Of a DNA stretch of 64,000 nucleotides, positions 17,704 to 26,179 are shown piece by piece (the stretch's first letter is position 1; the number at the start of each line of letters is the position of its first letter). Below the pieces are notes generated by a model that ran no database searches, was not told where the DNA came from, and saw nothing but the letters and a program-made list of their open reading frames with translations. Origin of the DNA: Rossellomorea sp. AcN35-11 (GTDB lineage: Bacteria; Bacillota; Bacilli; Bacillales; Bacillaceae_B); assembly GCA_030388825.1 (NCBI GenBank), contig CP128836.1:434001-498000 (forward strand). The letters run 5' to 3'. The translations under genes were made by a program, and so were the position numbers.

Positions 17704-18990
17704 ATGAATTATAACCAAAATGAAAAGATTGCTCAAATCACTTCTCAAACGCTAATTGTAGGTGTAGACATTGCGAAATTCAAGCATGTCGCACGAGCTC
17801 AGGATTTCAGGGGATTGGAGTTTGGAACCCCTTGTCACTTTGACAATACCAAAGCCCATTTCGACTTGTTTCTCAATTGGATCAATCAGTTGATGAACCA
17901 AAATAAGATGGACAAGGTGATTATAGGAATGGAACCTACAGGACACTATTGGCTTAATCTCGCCCATTTCCTGAAAGAAAAGGAGATTAAGTTTGTCGTG
18001 GTGAACCCTATGCATGTTAAGAAGTCGAAGGAATTGGATGATAATTCACCAACCAAAAACGATGTGAAAGATGCCAAAGTAATTGCCCAGTTAGTCAAGG
18101 ATGGAAGGTATGCTGAACCAAATATTCCGCAAGGAGTTTATGCAGAACTTCGTGTAGCCAGAAAAATACGCGACCTTTTGACTGTAGATTTACAAGCGAT
18201 TCAGGGTCAAATTCACAACTGGTTAGATCGCTATTTCCCTGAATTTCTCACCGTTTTTAAGGACTGGGAAGGGAAAGCAGCACTACAATTATTGAAGTTG
18301 AATGTATTACCACATGAGTTAGATCTTCTATCGGATCAAGACATCCTGACTCACCTGAGAAAGACTGTAAAACGTGCGGTTGGACTCCGTAAGATTCAAG
18401 AGCTAAAGCGAGCTGCCAAAGACTCAATTGGCATTCGGGAAGGCTCAAAGATGGCAAAATTAGAGCTCCGCACTTTACTGGAAAAGTATGAGTTGGTAAT
18501 CGAAAGGTTCGAAGAACTTGATTCTGATATAGACGAACTTCTTGAAAAGATTCCTGGTGTTCCGCAGATGTTAGCTATCACAGGAATAGGCAGGGATACA
18601 GTGGCAGGGTTCTTTGCGGAAGTAGGAGATATTAGAAACTACTCCCACCCCCGCCAGATTATTAAATTGGCTGGACTTAGCCTGAAGGAGAACACCTCTG
18701 GAAAGCATAAGGGACTAACAAAAATTACGAAACGAGGAAGGAAAGCACTTAGAGCTCTCCTCTTCCGAGTAGCTATGCCGTTGGTCGCCAAGAATGCCGC
18801 CTTTAAAGCTTTGCATAACTATTATACTACTCGACAGAGTAACCCTTTGAAGAAGATGCAGTCCATGATTGCCATCTGTAACAAGCTAATACGTATCTTA
18901 TTTACCGTTGGCACAAAGCAATGTGAATTTAGTGAAGAAAGAATGTTGAAAGACATTCCCCATCTGGCTTCATTACAGGCCGCAGCTTAA
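17704..18990 (+). CDS. IS110 family transposase (DEDD/Transposase_20)
   Basis: This is a 428-residue recombinase. The N-terminal RuvC-like DEDD domain begins VGVDIAKFKH (first Asp), with GMEPTGHYW (Glu) and NDVKDAKVIAQL (Asp pair). A central coiled coil leads to the C-terminal Transposase_20 domain: IPGVPQMLAITGIGRDTVAGFFAEVGDI, then IIKLAGLSLKENTSGK with the probable catalytic Ser. The ATG 17704 with CCAGGAGG is the likely start. IS110 recombinases are guided by an RNA made from the element's noncoding end. Confidence 0.95.
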   Translation: MNYNQNEKIAQITSQTLIVGVDIAKFKHVARAQDFRGLEFGTPCHFDNTKAHFDLFLNWINQLMNQNKMDKVIIGMEPTGHYWLNLAHFLKEKEIKFVVVNPMHVKKSKELDDNSPTKNDVKDAKVIAQLVKDGRYAEPNIPQGVYAELRVARKIRDLLTVDLQAIQGQIHNWLDRYFPEFLTVFKDWEGKAALQLLKLNVLPHELDLLSDQDILTHLRKTVKRAVGLRKIQELKRAAKDSIGIREGSKMAKLELRTLLEKYELVIERFEELDSDIDELLEKIPGVPQMLAITGIGRDTVAGFFAEVGDIRNYSHPRQIIKLAGLSLKENTSGKHKGLTKITKRGRKALRALLFRVAMPLVAKNAAFKALHNYYTTRQSNPLKKMQSMIAICNKLIRILFTVGTKQCEFSEERMLKDIPHLASLQAAA

Positions 18991-19216
18991 GTTTCACCGT
19001 TGTTTTTTAGTATTTTTCTAAAGATTATAGTCATAGACATTTGAAGCACGGATTAGTCAGTAAAACAGTTAAAGTACGGGCATAGACCCTGTCGGGCAGC
19101 ATCACTGACATCCACCTCATGGAAAGGTTGGACGAAGGAATTTTAGAGCATAGACTCTGGGAGAAATGGGAGGGTTGACCTCCGTGAGAATTGTGGAGAT
19201 CCACCAGTGCGACCAT
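18991..19216 (+). ncRNA. Candidate guide (bridge/seek) RNA of the insertion sequence
   Basis: The noncoding tail after the transposase contains repeated GCATAGAC(C/T)CTG motifs and local hairpins such as AGAG/CTCT and GGAGG/CCTCC. In the IS1111 branch of the family the guide RNA is encoded downstream of the transposase, so the position fits. The RNA itself is inferred. Confidence 0.45.
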
Positions 19217-19439
19217 ACTTTTACTAGTTAACCACTTTTTGGTTTGAAGTGGCTAGGTAGGTTAGCTTTCTTTTTCTCTCTCTTTATGCCCAAAATTACC
19301 CTTACTTTCAACATCTATCCATACCTCAAATGTCTTAGCTATTTAAATCTCTTAGGAATATTGAGAATAAACGAGAAAACAAGAGTTATCTCTTTCTTTA
19401 TAGAGGGAGGTTAATTGAAGAAAATGTTGAGGTGGAAAA

Positions 19440-20000
19440 ATGGAAAAGTTTGTATTTATATTTGGGCCACAAGCTGTTGGTAAAATGACTGTCGGTCAGG
19501 AACTATCTAAAATATCAGAATTGAAATTATTTCACAACCATATGACGATAGAAATGCTCCATCCTCTTTTTGGATTCACTTCTGAAATGTGGAGGTTAGC
19601 CACACTATTTAGAAACGAAATCTTTGAAGCCTTCTCGAAGAGTGATGCATATGGGCTTATATTCACAAAAGTTTGGGATTTAAGTTCACAGCAAGAGTGC
19701 GAGGGAATAGAGAGATTGTGTAAGATTTTTGAGTCTAAGGGATGCGATGTCTATTTTATTGAATTAGAAGCCGATACAGAAGAAAGGCTAATGCGAAACA
19801 AATCTGACCATAGGTTGGAACACAAACCAACGAAAAGAAACATACAGGAGTCAGAAGGGCATCTTTTATCAACTATGGAAAATCTAAGATTAAATTCTTT
19901 TGAAGGTGAAGTAAACAAGGAAAATTACTTAAGAATAAATAATACACATTTAAGTGCAGAGGAAGTTGCCCAAAAGATAAAACATTACTTTAAATTATAG
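19440..20000 (+). CDS. P-loop NTPase/kinase-like protein, 186 aa
   Basis: The N-terminal GPQAVGKMT is a Walker A loop at residues 9-17, followed by a shikimate/adenylate-kinase-like pattern (LFHNHMTIE; YFIELEADTEERLMRNKSDHR, a lid-like basic region). Such cassette-borne kinases probably phosphorylate a small molecule, but the substrate is unknown. It is the first gene after the insertion sequence and is flanked by a repeat downstream. Confidence 0.7.
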   Translation: MEKFVFIFGPQAVGKMTVGQELSKISELKLFHNHMTIEMLHPLFGFTSEMWRLATLFRNEIFEAFSKSDAYGLIFTKVWDLSSQQECEGIERLCKIFESKGCDVYFIELEADTEERLMRNKSDHRLEHKPTKRNIQESEGHLLSTMENLRLNSFEGEVNKENYLRINNTHLSAEEVAQKIKHYFKL

Positions 20001-20006
20001 TTATTT

Positions 20007-20078
20007 CTTCCATTAACGGGGGCGTTTGCAGAACAAACAGCCGCCCTCTGTTCAATTAAAGAGGCAGTTTAACGGAAG
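20007..20078 (+). repeat. Cassette-type intergenic repeat, copy E (best preserved)
   Basis: Outer arms CTTCCATTAA and TTAACGGAAG enclose two hairpins: GGCGTTTG...CAAACAGCCGCC and CCTCT...AGAGG. The result is a cloverleaf-like three-way junction of about 70 bases between two cassette genes. Confidence 0.75.
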
Positions 20079-20169
20079 ACCAGGTCAGCATTTAAGAAGA
20101 TATAGTAGTAGATAACGGGGGAATATCAAAAGTTATGGGAGAGAGTTTTTTATTTAGGGAGGATTCTTT

Positions 20170-20718
20170 ATGAAAAATGTGTCACCAACAATTAAAGGGG
20201 AAAAAGTTATTCTAAGAAAGCCCAGAGACAGTGATATTATTGACCGCTACAATTGTGGAAGAAGGAAAGAGCTTGTCAGAATGTATGGGGGCGATACAAG
20301 AAAAATCAAGCCACTTACAATGGAGGAAGCTACAAACTTTGTGAAAAAAATTAGAAATAACAAGCTCGAATGGTGTGTTGAATATCAAGGACGTTGTGTT
20401 GGGGCAGCTCGATTAACAGTAAGTGAAATAGATAACCGAGCCCGTTATGCGGTGGGGATATTCGATACCACTGAACTAGGAAAAGGGATAGGAACAGAAA
20501 TTACACAATTAATTTTGCGATTTGCTTTTGAAGAACTCAATCTTCATAGAGTGGATTTGCGAGTTTTAGAGTATAACAAACGTGCGATAAAATGTTATGA
20601 AAAATGTGGTTTTATAAAAGAAGGCGTTGAAAGAGAAGGTGCACTAATCGAAGGTAAATATGAAACCGATGTTTTTATGAGTATCTTAGATAGAGAATAT
20701 AAAAATGAAATGATATGA
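20170..20718 (+). CDS. GNAT family N-acetyltransferase (RimJ/RimL type)
   Basis: This 182-residue acetyltransferase has the RimJ/RimL layout. KGEKVILRKPRDSDI forms the N-terminal strand, RYAVGIF is motif C/D-like, and the acetyl-CoA loop is GKGIGTEITQLILRFAFEEL (motif A). HRVDLRVLEYNKRAIKCYEKCGFIKEGVEREG is motif B. Target unknown; family members acetylate protein N-termini or small molecules such as antibiotics. GGGAGG precedes the ATG. One gene between two repeats. Confidence 0.85.
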   Translation: MKNVSPTIKGEKVILRKPRDSDIIDRYNCGRRKELVRMYGGDTRKIKPLTMEEATNFVKKIRNNKLEWCVEYQGRCVGAARLTVSEIDNRARYAVGIFDTTELGKGIGTEITQLILRFAFEELNLHRVDLRVLEYNKRAIKCYEKCGFIKEGVEREGALIEGKYETDVFMSILDREYKNEMI

Positions 20719-20739
20719 AATAATTTACATTTATATTTA

Positions 20740-20860
20740 TTCCATTAAAGGTGCTTATCTGGAATAAGGATGAGCTTCTTTTTTGGTTAAAGTTTTTCTT
20801 GAGTAAGCACCTCTATTTTGAAATAATTGGTATTAAGTTAAAGGGCAGTTAAATTGAACA
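20740..20860 (+). repeat. Long intergenic repeat, copy F
   Basis: TTCCATTAAAGGTGCTTATCTGGAATAAGGATGAGC begins it; the later part (GAGCTTCTTTTTTGGTTAAAG... to AAAGGGCAGT) is nearly identical to 21255-21336. Confidence 0.65.
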
Positions 20861-20941
20861 AAGAGAGCAAATTATTGAATATGATAATTTATAAAAATAG
20901 TGGGAAGGATAGCTTTCTTATTTAGACTGGAGTGATATTTA

Positions 20942-21211
20942 ATGGAGGATAATTGGACGAGCAAGGCGATCATAACTCCAATAGTCGAGTATGATTATGT
21001 CCGGATTGATATCAATAACAAGATTGCTGAAGTAAATATTATTGATTATAAGCAGCAAAACATTGTAATGAAATTATTTATTGATATTTGTAAGAACGAA
21101 ATAAAGAAAACAGGTACTTTAGAGAATTACAACTTAGATGAAGACGAAACCATAGATTCAATATTAGATAATATAAAGTATTTCATTAAGGAAGGAATAT
21201 CAAACCCTTAA
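20942..21211 (+). CDS. Hypothetical protein, 89 aa
   Basis: A small acidic soluble protein with an N-terminal strand pair (YDYVRIDINNKIAEVNIIDY) and C-terminal helices. Not recognised. The ribosome site is weak (GGAGTGAT). It lies between two near-identical repeats, so it forms one cassette. Confidence 0.6.
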   Translation: MEDNWTSKAIITPIVEYDYVRIDINNKIAEVNIIDYKQQNIVMKLFIDICKNEIKKTGTLENYNLDEDETIDSILDNIKYFIKEGISNP

Positions 21212-21230
21212 CCATCATTCTTCTTACTCC

Positions 21231-21340
21231 TCAATCGGGGGCTTATCCAGAACAGGATGAGCTTCTTTTTTATCTAAAGTTTTTCTTGAGTAAATTGCTT
21301 GATTTTGAAATAATTGGTATTAAATTAAAGGGCAGTATAG
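21231..21340 (+). repeat. Long intergenic repeat, copy G
   Basis: AATCGGGGGCTTATCCAGAA followed by about 85 bases closely matching copy F. The two copies flank the 20942 gene as direct repeats. Confidence 0.65.
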
Positions 21341-21361
21341 TTTAATAAATACAGAAGGGAA

Positions 21362-21934
21362 ATGTTGGGGATGAAAGCTGTTTTTTTAGACCGTGATGGT
21401 ACTATTGGAGGAACTGGCGGTGGAATGCACCCATTTGAATTTTCATTGTATGAATTTGCTCCTAAAGCTATAAGGTTACTCAATGAGTTTGGAATAAAAG
21501 TATTTCTCTTTACAAACCAAACAAGAGTTGGAAGAGGGTACTTTACAGAAGATGAACTACTAAAAGGATTCAAGATGATGAAAAAGGAGTTGGGAAAACA
21601 TTCTGCGTTTCTAGACGACATTTTCTATTGTCCTCATAATCCTATTGATGAATGTGAATGTCAAAAACCTAATATTGGTTTGTTGTTGCAGGCACAAGAA
21701 AAGTATAATTTAGACCTTAAAGAATGTTATGTTGTAGGAGATACAGGTAATTCAGATATGATTGCTGCTAGTAAAGCTGGTACCAAAAAGGTACTCGTCA
21801 AGACAGGATGGGGAGAAGGTTCACTTACTGAATATCGTGATAGTTGGAAAGGTATTGAACCTGACTTCATAGCGAGTGATTTAGTAGATGCGGTAAATTG
21901 GGTATCTAATGATTTACAAAAAGATAAGAATTAG
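21362..21934 (+). CDS. HAD-IIIA family phosphatase (GmhB-like)
   Basis: This 190-residue protein has HAD motif I DRDGT (catalytic Asp pair), motif II TNQT, a zinc-binding C-x-H...C-x-C loop (YCPHNPIDECECQKP) and motif IV GDTGNSD. The zinc loop and GNQ-like T-N-Q are features of D-glycero-D-manno-heptose bisphosphate and histidinol phosphatases. The actual substrate is not known. A second start, ATG 21371, is possible. Last gene of the cassette-like array. Confidence 0.85.
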   Translation: MLGMKAVFLDRDGTIGGTGGGMHPFEFSLYEFAPKAIRLLNEFGIKVFLFTNQTRVGRGYFTEDELLKGFKMMKKELGKHSAFLDDIFYCPHNPIDECECQKPNIGLLLQAQEKYNLDLKECYVVGDTGNSDMIAASKAGTKKVLVKTGWGEGSLTEYRDSWKGIEPDFIASDLVDAVNWVSNDLQKDKN

Positions 21935-21939
21935 GTGTT

Positions 21940-22000
21940 TATTCAACTAAAGGGGGGCGTTAGTTGAAGAATAGCTGTTTTTCAAACAGTAAATTCTACA
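21940..22000 (+). repeat. Cassette-type intergenic repeat, copy H
   Basis: TTATTCAACTAAAGGGGGG and CGTTAGTTGAAGAATAGC, matching the left ends of copies C and D. The right part is not recognisable. Confidence 0.5.
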
Positions 22001-22170
22001 CACTTGAACCCCTTATGTAAAAACGAATTATATCCATAATGAACAAAATCCGTTATTCGAAGCTGGTGTATCCGACGTATGACGAATCAAAAACGCTTTA
22101 AAAAGGCACACAGATCATTGCAAACCCTAGTGCCAAAGCCTACAGGTATTGATATATAAATGGTTAGCCC
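22001..22170. other. Decayed noncoding stretch
   Basis: No gene is supported. A short frame (about 22031-22079) encoding HNEQNPLFEAGVSDV then a stop looks like the C-terminal scrap of a lost gene. Confidence 0.3.
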
Positions 22171-22199
22171 TTGCTTTCTTTTATGTTGCTACATATAAT
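22171..22199 (+). promoter_or_regulatory. Sigma-A promoter
   Basis: TTGCTT, 17-base spacer, TATAAT. It starts a leader containing a terminator and then a mini-gene. Confidence 0.7.
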
Positions 22200-22211
22200 T
22201 TAAGTACATGA

Positions 22212-22257
22212 ACTTACCACGCTTGCGCATGCAGCGGACCAAGGTAAGTCTTTTTTT
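22212..22257 (+). terminator. Leader terminator (candidate attenuator)
   Basis: ACTTACC/GGTAAGT with an inner GC-rich hairpin (GCTTGCGCATGCAGC) and seven T residues, only about 13 bases after the predicted transcription start. Confidence 0.75.
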
Positions 22258-22279
22258 ATATGGAATGGAAGGTGCAATC

Positions 22280-22387
22280 GTGAAATTAATGTTCCAACAA
22301 ATTGATTATTTTTTAAGTTTGAGTATCGAAGAAAGAAATTACATATTTAACCCTTCTTCTAATTCGAAAGGTAATACGCTACATTAA
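22280..22387 (+). CDS. Short ORF, 35 aa
   Basis: GTG start 6 bases after GGAAGG, downstream of a promoter and leader terminator. Encodes KLMFQQIDYFLSLSIEER and a polar tail. It could be a truncated remnant; kept because promoter, terminator and ribosome site are all in place. Confidence 0.35.
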   Translation: MKLMFQQIDYFLSLSIEERNYIFNPSSNSKGNTLH

Positions 22388-22491
22388 TCGCAAGACTACA
22401 ATATATATTTCAATGCTACGGAAACGCGTGCGAAACTAGGCACGAAAAGACATTTAATAGTAGCAGGGATGCTGTATTAGCAATAAAAAAT
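22388..22491. other. Noncoding stretch
   Basis: Nothing recognisable apart from AT-rich sequence running into the minus-strand terminator. Confidence 0.3.
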
Positions 22492-22522
22492 AGCATACGA
22501 ATAATGCGCAAATTCGTATGCT
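22485..22522 (-). terminator. Terminator of the DUF262 gene
   Basis: AGCATACGAAT/ATTCGTATGCT hairpin with a T run on the minus strand. Confidence 0.75.
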
Positions 22523-22629
22523 CAAGACTATCGTTATTTAGGTTTTGCACCTCTAAACTGAACTACTAAATAAAGTTTGCGGTGCCTTTTTGCCCCCATT
22601 TTCTATAAAGAGGAGCGGGTAATTTAATA

Positions 22630-23805
22630 CTATGAGTTTACAGGAGCTTTTGAATAGGATTCCTTAAACAAATCAAGGAAGTGTTTTAAATTATTATACT
22701 TAAGAGTAGCATCACCTTTATAAGCTTCACGGAATGTCTCTTGTATGGAGTTGAACAGTTCCTCAGACAAGACCAGACTCTTTTTCTCATGTGATAGAAC
22801 ATAATAGATCAAGGCCATTCTTATCATAATCCCTTTTTTAATGTTGCCATAGTAGACCTCTTTATCTCCGAAAATTTCGTGAGTCAATGGGCGGGATACT
22901 CCATATTTATTGAACTGTCTTAAGAAGCCATGAAAATCATTTAAAGACTTAGCGAATTCCTCCACACGCTCTTCAGCAACAGATTCTTCGATTTCTTTCA
23001 TATCTACAAATAAGAACTCTGCTAACGATTTAATATCTTTAGTTTTTGGGTGAAGACCGTAGTTTAACATATACAGTGCAGCAGTAATATCTAATTTATA
23101 TCGATCCTTCCCTCTGCTGACCGAGAACATATCTCTCATTTCTTTTTCTCTTCTGAAAACCACGTTTAGCATGTGATCAAATTCAGATAAAAAGAAAGAA
23201 GAGTATTTTGCTTTCAACAACGTGTATGGTGACATCGTATTAGGGTTTTCATTTGTACGTATAAAGCATTGGTTAGCGAACTCTTCGATTGTTTCTAAAA
23301 TATCTTCACCATTGTTTCTTGCTTTCAAAACAGTCAAAGTATAATCATAAAATGTATGCTTAAACTCAGGATCAAAATCAGAAAACTTTTTACCAGCTAA
23401 ACTTTTTAGAAACATTAGATGTTTTCCATTTAATTTAAAACGATCATTTACAAAATCATATATGGTCTTAAGTCTGTGTTGGCCATCGATAGTAGGAAGG
23501 GTACGAGTGCCATTTTCCTCTTCTTTTTGATAGACTAAAATCGAATTAATTGGGATGTTTAATAGAATGGATTCGATTAGTGCTGTTTTTTGCTTTGAAG
23601 AATAACTGTAATCACGTTGAAAATCCGGAATCGTTATGTAACTTCCCGATGGATCTTTACCAGGAATCCAATCCCCAAATGGATCTTCTTCAATCATATT
23701 TACCGCGGATTTTATTGTCATATCCTCGGATTTTAATAAGTCTCTCCATAACCTGATCTTTTCTGCATCTGTTTTACATTCTGACATTAATGTTGGTTTG
23801 TTCAA
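22630..23805 (-). CDS. Stand-alone DUF262 (ParB/GmrS-like) protein
   Basis: This 391-residue protein has the DUF262 core near residues 55-125: IPDFQRDYSYSSKQKTALIESILLNIPI and TIDGQHRLKTIYDF, the D-G-Q-H-R motif (about 107-111). That motif marks the ParB/Srx-like nucleotide-binding fold of GmrS and many phage-defence proteins. The helical remainder has no DUF1524/HNH nuclease domain, so the classical type IV partner is missing. It is divergent from the 24209 operon, with hairpin-rich DNA between. Could be a defence or DNA-binding NTPase. Confidence 0.85.
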   Translation of the reverse strand: MNKPTLMSECKTDAEKIRLWRDLLKSEDMTIKSAVNMIEEDPFGDWIPGKDPSGSYITIPDFQRDYSYSSKQKTALIESILLNIPINSILVYQKEEENGTRTLPTIDGQHRLKTIYDFVNDRFKLNGKHLMFLKSLAGKKFSDFDPEFKHTFYDYTLTVLKARNNGEDILETIEEFANQCFIRTNENPNTMSPYTLLKAKYSSFFLSEFDHMLNVVFRREKEMRDMFSVSRGKDRYKLDITAALYMLNYGLHPKTKDIKSLAEFLFVDMKEIEESVAEERVEEFAKSLNDFHGFLRQFNKYGVSRPLTHEIFGDKEVYYGNIKKGIMIRMALIYYVLSHEKKSLVLSEELFNSIQETFREAYKGDATLKYNNLKHFLDLFKESYSKAPVNS

Positions 23806-23925
23806 TTACTACACTCCTTTGACCTATTTTCCTGTATTATAAAGCAAAATAAATGAATATAAAAAGTAAAACCTTGGTAAAACTTAGTTTTTATAGAATA
23901 TTAGTAGTCTTAAAGGCCTCTATAT

Positions 23926-23994
23926 CAACTTTTTATAAACTTATAAAAAGTTGTAGAAATTTTACTACAAGGAGCGGGTTGTAGCAAAATTTTC
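23926..23994. repeat. Two tandem hairpins in a divergent promoter region
   Basis: CAACTTTTTATAA/TTATAAAAAGTTG (13-base arms), then GAAATTTTACTACAA and TTGTAGCAAAATTTTC enclosing exactly GGAGCGGG as the loop. Probably an operator or structured leader. Confidence 0.6.
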
Positions 23995-24019
23995 ATAAAA
24001 AGTATACATAGAACATCAA

Positions 24020-24047
24020 TGATTGTCGTAAACACACATGATATAAT
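24020..24047 (+). promoter_or_regulatory. Extended -10 promoter for the 24209 operon
   Basis: TGATATAATG gives an extended -10 (TGN-TATAAT). The -35 is weak (TGATTG at 16 bases). Confidence 0.5.
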
Positions 24048-24112
24048 GAACATATCATCAACTAAATTTACAACACACTTTTTTCATGAGAAAAAAGAAC
24101 TTTGTTATATGA

Positions 24113-24174
24113 AACACCCAAAAGGTGACCAATGTATCTCAAATGATACAAAGGCCTTTTTGGGTGTTTTTTTT
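24113..24174 (+). terminator. Leader terminator (candidate attenuator)
   Basis: AACACCCAAAAGG pairs with CCTTTTTGGGTGTT, inner TGTATC/GATACA, then eight T residues. It sits between the promoter and AGAGGAGAGAGAAGC of the 24209 gene. A smaller hairpin CTTTTTTC/GAAAAAAG precedes it at about 24079. Confidence 0.8.
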
Positions 24175-24208
24175 ATAAAAATATCGCAAAAAAAGAGGAG
24201 AGAGAAGC

Positions 24209-26161
24209 ATGTTAAAACTTATCGAAAAATATCCACATCAATTTGAAGAATTTATGAACGTAGAGCTTTTTCACAAGATTAATTCTTTAGGAGAAGGTGA
24301 AAATGAAGCTATTCTTCTATTCTCACAAGAACATCAAATTGAGTACGTTGGGGAATTAGCAGAAAGATGGTCGGAGCGAAAGATCATCAATAATGAAAAG
24401 GATCTTGTAGCAATGAACCTTGCACTATCTTTCACCCCATCACGTGCTGAGTTTTTGTACAACCAAAAGGAATTGTATGTAGAAAGGGTTAGAGAGTATA
24501 TCAAAAAACACAAACTTTCTGAAAGTGCTCTTGTCACTCTTATGAAGTTTATGAGTGTTCACCGCATTGATTATAACGAAGTATTGGAAGAACTTATTCA
24601 ACATAAGAAACAAACCAAAGCTTTTGAACACATCCACAACATTTATTTGTTAACGCTGGTCTACAATTACCGTAGAGAAGAGTATGATAATCTGTTTAAT
24701 TTGATCTGTCAGTACATCGATTCTATGGAGTTGTGTCTACAGAACCCATTTGAAGATTATACGCAACTTTATTTGATGTCTCGTACCTTCTTGAGACTCC
24801 ATAAACCAAAGGCGAAATCCTTTAAGACAAAAGGTAGGTCACGACTACTACAAACCATCGGAAACCTTCGTTGGAAGGAAGTTGAGTGGAGTAACACAGA
24901 AACATACACATCACTATTAAACATTTCAAAGAAAGACGCAATAACTTATAACTACATCTTGTCAGGCTTTAAGTGTTACCGTGATCAAAAAATCACAGGT
25001 CCAGGATTCGAAAGAATTTATGAGAATCTGCTGCGTGCTCATTATACGAGCAAAGAAGAATTCCCGAACGAACTAGTTGATGAAGTTACGGAACTAAATT
25101 GTTTTCACAAAAGTGAAGAATACGGAGCGTATAGTCCTTTTGAAAAAATGTTGGCTTACCGATTAAATGAAGTACCGGACCACAACGTGATCCACTTACT
25201 TAATCACGCCACAGATAAAGAAATCATCAAAAGGATTTCTCCTAAGTATATTCGATTTCTTAAGTCTGAACTGTTAGATGAAACCAAGCAAAAAACTATT
25301 GTAGATAAATTACTAGCTCACCACTCTTCAAAAGTAACTAAAGATGAATTTTACTATTTAGAAGAAAGAAGAGAAAAATTAGGACTTCAACTTCAATTTG
25401 TCACCCAAGGCTATGTAGATACCCTTATTGCATATGGGTTTATCAAACTAGAAGATATAGAACTATTAAAAAGTAAAGGGTACCTCACAAATGCAATTGA
25501 ACATGTCAGAGAGAATAAAAGCACAGGAGAGTATCTCCTTTATCTGGACCAATTAGAACCATCCTATTATTCAAATTTAAAAAGACTGGATGAGTTAACA
25601 TCAGAGGAACCGGATACGGAGATAAAAAAACTATACTACAAATTAAAACTCCAGGACGTGTTCGGAAATAGACCAACGCAATACGCCGACATGCTATTCG
25701 ACTTCCTGCAAGACGAAGAGTATCTATCTCTGTTCGAATATACTGAGTCAGAAGTAGAGGAGTTAGAGAAATCCTTATACGAACATAAAATGTTGAGCGA
25801 AACCAAACATAAATTACTTCACAAGAAACTCACTCCAAAAGAGGTTTTGGAAGCTGAGTATATTAAAAAGGCGAAAGAGAAGATCAACAAAACGCTACAG
25901 GAGCGATATTCTTACTTATATATTGATGATCTAATTACGATGTGCCTGAGACTACCAACGTTAATCGATACTCTTATTGATGGGCTGTTAGATGTTAAGA
26001 TCATCGACCAATCAAGTAGAGTAAGCAATCTGGGTGATTTCTTATTGATGGTTTACAAAACAAAAACACATTTTAACCTTACTGATAAACAATTAACTGA
26101 CTTAGAAAATAAAGCTATCAATCACATTACCATTACAAAACTGGAAGAAAAATCAGCATAA
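24209..26161 (+). CDS. Large helical protein of unknown function, 650 aa
   Basis: The protein is rich in amphipathic helices with Leu, Glu and Lys, suggesting HEAT- or TPR-like superhelical repeats. There is no signal peptide, membrane segment or recognisable catalytic motif. It begins LKLIEKYPHQFEEFMNVELF and ends in Lys/Glu-rich helices (KLTPKEVLEAEYIKKAKEK). A terminator-containing leader precedes it and a second giant gene follows 18 bases downstream, so they form a two-gene operon and probably work together. Confidence 0.75.
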   Translation: MLKLIEKYPHQFEEFMNVELFHKINSLGEGENEAILLFSQEHQIEYVGELAERWSERKIINNEKDLVAMNLALSFTPSRAEFLYNQKELYVERVREYIKKHKLSESALVTLMKFMSVHRIDYNEVLEELIQHKKQTKAFEHIHNIYLLTLVYNYRREEYDNLFNLICQYIDSMELCLQNPFEDYTQLYLMSRTFLRLHKPKAKSFKTKGRSRLLQTIGNLRWKEVEWSNTETYTSLLNISKKDAITYNYILSGFKCYRDQKITGPGFERIYENLLRAHYTSKEEFPNELVDEVTELNCFHKSEEYGAYSPFEKMLAYRLNEVPDHNVIHLLNHATDKEIIKRISPKYIRFLKSELLDETKQKTIVDKLLAHHSSKVTKDEFYYLEERREKLGLQLQFVTQGYVDTLIAYGFIKLEDIELLKSKGYLTNAIEHVRENKSTGEYLLYLDQLEPSYYSNLKRLDELTSEEPDTEIKKLYYKLKLQDVFGNRPTQYADMLFDFLQDEEYLSLFEYTESEVEELEKSLYEHKMLSETKHKLLHKKLTPKEVLEAEYIKKAKEKINKTLQERYSYLYIDDLITMCLRLPTLIDTLIDGLLDVKIIDQSSRVSNLGDFLLMVYKTKTHFNLTDKQLTDLENKAINHITITKLEEKSA

Positions 26162-26179
26162 ACAAAGGAGAATCTAATC

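Larger units (their letters stand above)
17620..19245 (+). mobile_element. IS110/IS1111 family insertion sequence (ends approximate)
   Basis: It consists of one transposase gene plus a noncoding 3' region of about 230 bases. No long terminal inverted repeats or target duplications are seen, as expected for this family. The left boundary is placed after the interrupted repeat copy D and the right boundary where the structured noncoding region ends; both are estimates. Confidence 0.65.

Noticed and set aside
15342..22000. Classical integron
   Set aside because: No IntI integrase and the repeat ends do not match the RYYYAAC/GTTRRRY core arrangement consistently.
24019..24246. Frame running from the promoter through the leader terminator
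   Set aside because: It spans a clear terminator hairpin and overlaps the 24209 start; no ribosome site.
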